Below, piece by piece: positions 59,979 through 64,000 of a DNA stretch of 64,000 bases. The position numbers and the translations under genes are program-made. The notes below the pieces were generated by a model. It made no database searches and was not told where the DNA came from. It saw only the letters and a program-made list of their open reading frames with translations. The DNA is taken from positions 62,001 to 126,000 of the forward strand of contig VNWV01000004.1 in NCBI GenBank assembly GCA_009801085.1, in the 5' to 3' direction. Each line of letters begins with the position of its first letter. Position 1 is the stretch's first letter. This stretch comes from Lasiodiplodia sp. COLG20 (lineage: Eukaryota > Ascomycota > Dothideomycetes > Botryosphaeriales > Botryosphaeriaceae).

Positions 59979-61562
59979 ATGACCGATATCAAGTGGACAG
60001 ACCTCTCCACTCCAGACCCGGAGTTTCAAGCTGTATGTTCTCAACCGTCCCTCACCACAAACACCCAACTTCCCCTCCCTCGGCGCTCTCGCCTCCCCCT
60101 CCATCCAGCATCTAGCCCACGCTCCCTTCCTACCCAACAAACCCGCCTTTTCTAATCAAAAAAAAAAAATCGTAGTTCCTCGACTCAGTCGGCGGCAAGC
60201 TCCCCAGCCTCTCGGACGGCGGGTCCGCCCCGCCGCCCATGGCCGCCCTGCGCGCCACCATCGCCGCCACCGACAAGCCGGTCGTGCCGGGCGTGACGGC
60301 GCCGGCGACCATGGACGGCGTCGAGAAGAGCCGCATCACCATCCCTGTGCGCGACGGCGCGAGCATCGCGGCCGCGCTGTACCGCCCTGTGACGAAGCCG
60401 GAGGCGGGAAGCCCGCTGGTCGTGGCGTTTCATGGGGGCGGGTGGTGTTTGGGGGTGCCGGAGATGGAGGAGGTTAATTGGTGGGTGCTGCTGCTTTTGA
60501 CTTTGGTTGCGTTTGTTGTGGGCGCCGGTTTTGAGCAGAAGGCAGAAGGCAGAAGAGTGTGTGCTGATGGCTTTTGGGGGGGTTGCAGCGTCAATGCCGT
60601 GCAGAAATACGGCGCCGTCGCTATCAGCGTCGACTACCGGCTCGCCCCCGAGCATCCCTTCCCGACCGCCATCAACGACTCCTGGGATGCTTTGAAATGG
60701 GTACGAGTAACCCACTTCCCCTTCCTCTCCATCTCCCTCCCCTTTCCACCACAGCGAATAAACTAACCAACACGAAACTAAACACAGATCGCAACCAACG
60801 CCACCACACCCGCCATCAACGCCGACCCGGCCACCGCCGGCTTCGTCGTGCACGGCGAGTCGGCGGGCGGCAACATCGCCGTCGTGCTGGCGCTGCTGGC
60901 CCGCGACGAGGCGCTCTCGCCGCCGCTGACGGGCGTGTCCGCCTCCATCCCGGCCGTGCTGGCCGCCGAGGTCGTGCCCGAGCGGTTCAAGGCGGAGTAT
61001 AAGAGTTACGAGCAGAATAAGAACGCGCCCGGGCTAGATGCGGGGGCGTTGGGCTTTTTTGCTGGTGAGTGGTGTCCTGTTTCTTTCTCTATAGGGTCTT
61101 GGTCTTGGGATATGGGGTTCGTGGGGGAATTGAGATGATGGCTAACGGACTTGCGCGTGTGCAAAACAGCGAACTACAACCCGGATAAGTCGTCGCCGCT
61201 GTTCAGCCCGTTCAATTGGCCTACGGGACATAAGGGACTTCCGCCGTTCTTTATCCAGGCTTGTGGTAAGTCTCCGTGCTTTTTCTTTTTTCTTTTTTCT
61301 TTGGCGGTCTGGCCGTTGGGAGGGAGGATTTTGGCATGGCTGACGGTATTGCTCCTTTTCTCTTGCAGGATTGGATCCCCTGCGCGATGATGCGCTGCTA
61401 TTCGAACGGCTGCTCCGGACTGAGGCCGGCGTCAAGACGAAGCTCGTCGTGTATCCCGGCTTGCCGCACTCGTTCTGGGGCTTCTTCCCGCACTTGGAAG
61501 CGTCGAGGAGGGCTGTTGGAAAGGTTGTGGAGGGTTTCGGGTGGCTTTTGGGGAAGGCGTAG
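59979..61562 (+). CDS. Alpha/beta-hydrolase, HSL-type esterase/lipase
   Basis: Six exons (59979-60032, 60176-60480, 60589-60700, 60788-61064, 61170-61265, 61369-61562) give 345 residues, with five introns of 87-143 nt and correct phases. The HSL-family oxyanion motif HGGGWC starts at His104, followed by VDYRLAPEHPFP. The nucleophile is Ser182 in GESAGG (a variant of GDSAGG). The acid is Asp284 in GLDPLRDD and the base His315 in GLPHSFWGF. All triad residues are present. No signal peptide, so probably cytosolic. The family hydrolyses short-chain esters and some secondary metabolites; the substrate is unknown and no partner genes point to one. Confidence 0.93.
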
Positions 61563-62247
61563 AGGAGTTCGTGCAGTACGGTCTTGAAAGCTTCAGTGAT
61601 GCAGGGATTGGAGCGCAAAAGTGCCGGTGTACGTGGGAAAGAGAAACGATATGAACACTTCGAGGAGTTCTGGCTGGTGCATGGAGGCCGGGAGCTCTAC
61701 ACGTATATCAAGAGCGCCTTCTGAATGTCGAGAAAAACCCTGCGACTTGTACCGCTCCGAGTGTGTGCTGGTTTTTGAATGGGCTCGCGGCATAGCTCGG
61801 CTTCCCAGAGAACTTCAAAGCCATGGCCCCGAACTGTGACGGCAACTGCTCGAAGGCGCTATCGGGATAGCAGAGGTCATCTACGGCGTGTTAGTACCCA
61901 CTAAACGATCTAGAGCTAACGTGCGGGTAGTCAGGAATAGCATTCAGGAGAATATTCCGGTCTTCTCGAGCTGATATGGCCCAGGGTTTTGATTTCTGAA
62001 GTAGAGCTAAATCACTTTGGATATCCAAAATATGACATCACCAGTCGGCGCGCCTTCCTCCGCAGCATCGCACGGAGCCACTCGACCAGTACCTCACGGG
62101 GCGCGCGCCTACTATATGCGGCAGACACGAATGTGTATCACACGTACAGACCACCCACTTCGCGAACTCATCGCGCCGAGCATAAAATATCCACTGCTTT
62201 TCTGGCGCATCACCACTCTTATTCTTCCTCCACCATCTCGTCCTTCC
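61563..62247. other. intergenic before gene E
   Basis: About 690 nt. The reading frame of gene E is open upstream of 62248 to an ATG at 62017, but that extension has no recognisable content. No RNA or repeat seen. Confidence 0.4.
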
Positions 62248-63309
62248 ATGCCTCGCTCTCGACGTCGCCCTCGACGTCGCAACCGCCATCCAAGCGACGC
62301 AGGCCCACCACCAGCGCGCCAAAGGCCGCCGCCGCGAGCATCACCCGCCATGGACGACGAGGAGCCGCCGGCCAAGCGCTCCTTCGCCCGGTACAGCCCG
62401 TACACCATCAACATGCGCAGCTCCGCCGAAGCTCCGAGCCGCCACGCGCAGCACCGAGCGACGCTTGTCAAGGAACCCGAACCTGCTCGACACGAGGCAG
62501 ATGAAGCCGTGCTGAACGAAGAAGTCGATACCACCTGGATCGCCGCGCTGAACGCACCCGAAAAAGCCGCGGACGAAGCCACAAGTGAGAGTGAGGGAGA
62601 ATACGCCTCCGGAAGTGAGATGGATACGGCTGGAATTGAGGTTGAGGAGGACACGGCAATGGAGATGGAGAGTGCAGCTGGCAATGTGGTGGATGCTGCA
62701 GGCATGATTCAGGGAGCCGCGCGCACGATGGACGAAACCACCATGTCCATCCGGCTGAATACGACCGAGGAGCCGGTTCTCAGCCAGACCGAGAAACAAG
62801 ACAAGAAGTACACCGGGCGCGTCAAGGCGCTCGACTACTTGACCAAGCGCTGGGGACGGGATATCAGTACCTGGATCCCAGCCGACACCTCTAATCAATC
62901 TGACAAGTTCCGGTCACCGAACAAGTGGCCAGCCGGCGTCATTGAGGGGCTGGCTAAGTTGGCCAAGCTTACTACGACCACGTCTAAGAGGCAGCAGGCC
63001 ATGAAGTTCTTGGAGGACATTGTTTGGGAGAGGATCAAGAAAGTCCCTAGGCAGGTCAAAAAGGACGAAGTCTTTCGTGCCGTCCAGTGGGCTCGGGAGA
63101 CTTGGGGTCCGGTTTCTGGTGCTCAGGCTAATGGTGATACTGTCGAGTATGTGCCATATGAACACCCAGTCGACAAGCACGATGCTTCAGCTCAAGACGA
63201 CTTCGGTGTGGATGATGACATTCTGCAGATGGACTCCTGGACATTGCGTGTCGAGTTGTCAAAGGCACGCAAGGAGCTGAGGCGTCTTGAGCAGTTGAAG
63301 GCAAATTAA
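62248..63309 (+). CDS. Unrecognised protein with module 1 of the window's family (gene E)
   Basis: One exon, 353 residues from the ATG at 62248; the frame also offers ATGs at 62017 (+77 residues) and 62350. The chosen start gives a very basic N-terminus (MPRSRRRPRRRNRHPSD), a likely nuclear signal. An acidic disordered stretch follows (~80-175). Residues ~195-290 carry module 1 as in genes B and C: YTGRVKALDYLTKRWGRDIS, TWIP, NKWPAGVIEGLAKLAKL, then VPRQVKKDEVFRAVQWA. Module 2 is missing; the end is a short charged helix (LRVELSKARKELRRLEQLK). It reads as a minimal member of the family: basic tail, module 1, short coil. Function unknown. Confidence 0.72.
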   Translation: MPRSRRRPRRRNRHPSDAGPPPARQRPPPRASPAMDDEEPPAKRSFARYSPYTINMRSSAEAPSRHAQHRATLVKEPEPARHEADEAVLNEEVDTTWIAALNAPEKAADEATSESEGEYASGSEMDTAGIEVEEDTAMEMESAAGNVVDAAGMIQGAARTMDETTMSIRLNTTEEPVLSQTEKQDKKYTGRVKALDYLTKRWGRDISTWIPADTSNQSDKFRSPNKWPAGVIEGLAKLAKLTTTTSKRQQAMKFLEDIVWERIKKVPRQVKKDEVFRAVQWARETWGPVSGAQANGDTVEYVPYEHPVDKHDASAQDDFGVDDDILQMDSWTLRVELSKARKELRRLEQLKAN

Positions 63310-63500
63310 AACGCCAGCGATGCTGCCTAGCTTCCAATTAGGGTATACGAGACAATGAATATTACCTTGAGGAAACAAAATCCATATGGTCCATACTGTG
63401 AAATCAACTGTGATTAAAGATCCCGGATTTGAACCTTTGGAGTCCGGGAAGCTATTTGTTTCGAATTTGATATTATGCACTGAAATATATTCACACCGGT
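63310..63500. other. 3' side of gene E
   Basis: Short non-coding stretch. A CCCGGA...TCCGGG hairpin at 63422-63448 contains a box-B-like sequence on the minus strand, but no tRNA fold surrounds it. Confidence 0.35.
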
Positions 63501-63577
63501 GTAGGTGAAGCTAACGTCCGGACGCATTTGTACTATTTTTAAATCTACATTTACGTCCGGACGTTAGCTTCACCTAC
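63501..63577. mobile_element. perfect 24-bp inverted repeat flanked by TA, MITE-like miniature
   Basis: Left arm 63501-63524 and right arm 63554-63577 are perfect reverse complements (GTAGGTGAAGCTAACG... / ...CGTTAGCTTCACCTAC), separated by 29 AT-rich bases. If the outer TA on each side is a target duplication, the element is GGTGAAGC...GCTTCACC with TA flanks, the Tc1/mariner/pogo pattern. At ~71 bp it would be very short for a MITE. A transcribed hairpin or a terminator-like structure is the alternative. Confidence 0.55.
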
Positions 63578-64000
63578 CCATGTAATGAGCACAATATCTT
63601 TGGTTTGAGATGGTGTATTCTTTTTTTTATAAAAGAACAACAAATGGTTATACTACAGGCAGTGGGATATTGTCATCGCAGCGAACCAGATGTGCAGTGT
63701 ACACTTTAGCGCATTCATTTTCTCACGGAAGTCCGCCGTTTTTGCCAAGATGATCAGCAGCAAGCATAAGCAGTGGGGAGGCGCTACTTTGTATGACATC
63801 ATCAATGGAATAACTATTGCGTGTATGGAAGCCAGGTCAAGAGAGGTCGAATAAATTCGTGTACAGGGACAATTTGACAGTTGCGGGTTGGGGAGGTGGA
63901 GCAGAGACGTCTGACGTCTTTCATCGCTGCCAAGGCTGCTGAGGAAGCCTGACTGAGCTCCGTTGCTGCTACTCGGTACCTCATATGTCTTTCTTTTTTT
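63578..64000. other. window end, no gene seen
   Basis: AT-rich at first, with a T-run near 63620. No coding or RNA feature recognised before the window ends. Confidence 0.4.

Noticed and set aside
63420..63450. Minus-strand GGTTCAAATCC, a perfect box B, as part of a tRNA
   Set aside because: No acceptor, D or anticodon stems can be drawn around it; it is only a small CCCGGA/TCCGGG hairpin.

Overview
The window is nuclear DNA of a filamentous ascomycete (Pezizomycotina). The genes carry short introns, mostly 42-110 nt, with GTAAGT/GTACGT-type donors, CTAAC/CTGAC branch points and CAG/TAG acceptors. The recognisable set (GMC oxidoreductase, OSH3, SLY1, RTF1, COQ7, MRC1, MOT1-type molybdate transporter, Clr5-domain protein, PNP-NACHT-ankyrin receptor) is typical of that group. 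I could not assign a genus.

Left flank (about 0.1-13.7 kb), accessory: a complete three-exon NOD-like receptor (PNP_UDP-NACHT-nine ankyrin repeats, minus strand), two coiled-coil proteins I do not recognise (A at 4.8 kb, B at 7.3-9.5 kb), a small membrane-protein candidate in AT-rich DNA, and a Clr5-domain gene whose N-terminal exon is out of frame. A GC-rich low-complexity stretch of about 3 kb with no convincing gene follows.

Core (16.7-46.6 kb), mostly housekeeping: a secreted GMC oxidoreductase (+); OSH3 (-, lipid transfer); a Btz/CASC3-domain protein (-, mRNA fate); SLY1 (-, ER-Golgi SNARE assembly); a TFIIS-N/RVxF/CCCH protein that looks like PNUTS/Ppn1 (+, transcription termination and PP1 targeting); RTF1 (-, Paf1 complex); COQ7 (+, ubiquinone synthesis); a Myb/SANT-like protein (+); and MRC1 (+, replication checkpoint). 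SLY1/PNUTS-like and RTF1/COQ7 are divergent pairs with shared promoter regions.

Right flank (46.6-64 kb), mixed: a degenerate tandem array of about 233-bp units (48.65-50.3 kb), two more unrecognised coiled-coil genes (C at 50.8-52.2 kb, D at 53.3-55.4 kb), the molybdate transporter, an unrecognised four-exon gene, an HSL-type esterase, a fifth unrecognised gene (E at 62.2-63.3 kb), and a perfect 24-bp inverted repeat flanked by TA (63.5 kb).

The most novel item is that B, C, D and E (and possibly A) form one diverged protein family. B, C and E share an N-terminal module (W-G-R-D ... W-P-x-G ... G-L-A-x-L); B, C and D share a second module (Y-x-N-A ... G-A-A-F ... then a helical I-E-x-x-F segment); A, B, C and D have coiled-coil tails and E ends in a short charged helix. 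B and C also share a phase-0 intron at the same place just before the first module. I know of no named domain that matches. Splice models were checked for reading-frame continuity by hand; none was tested against RNA.
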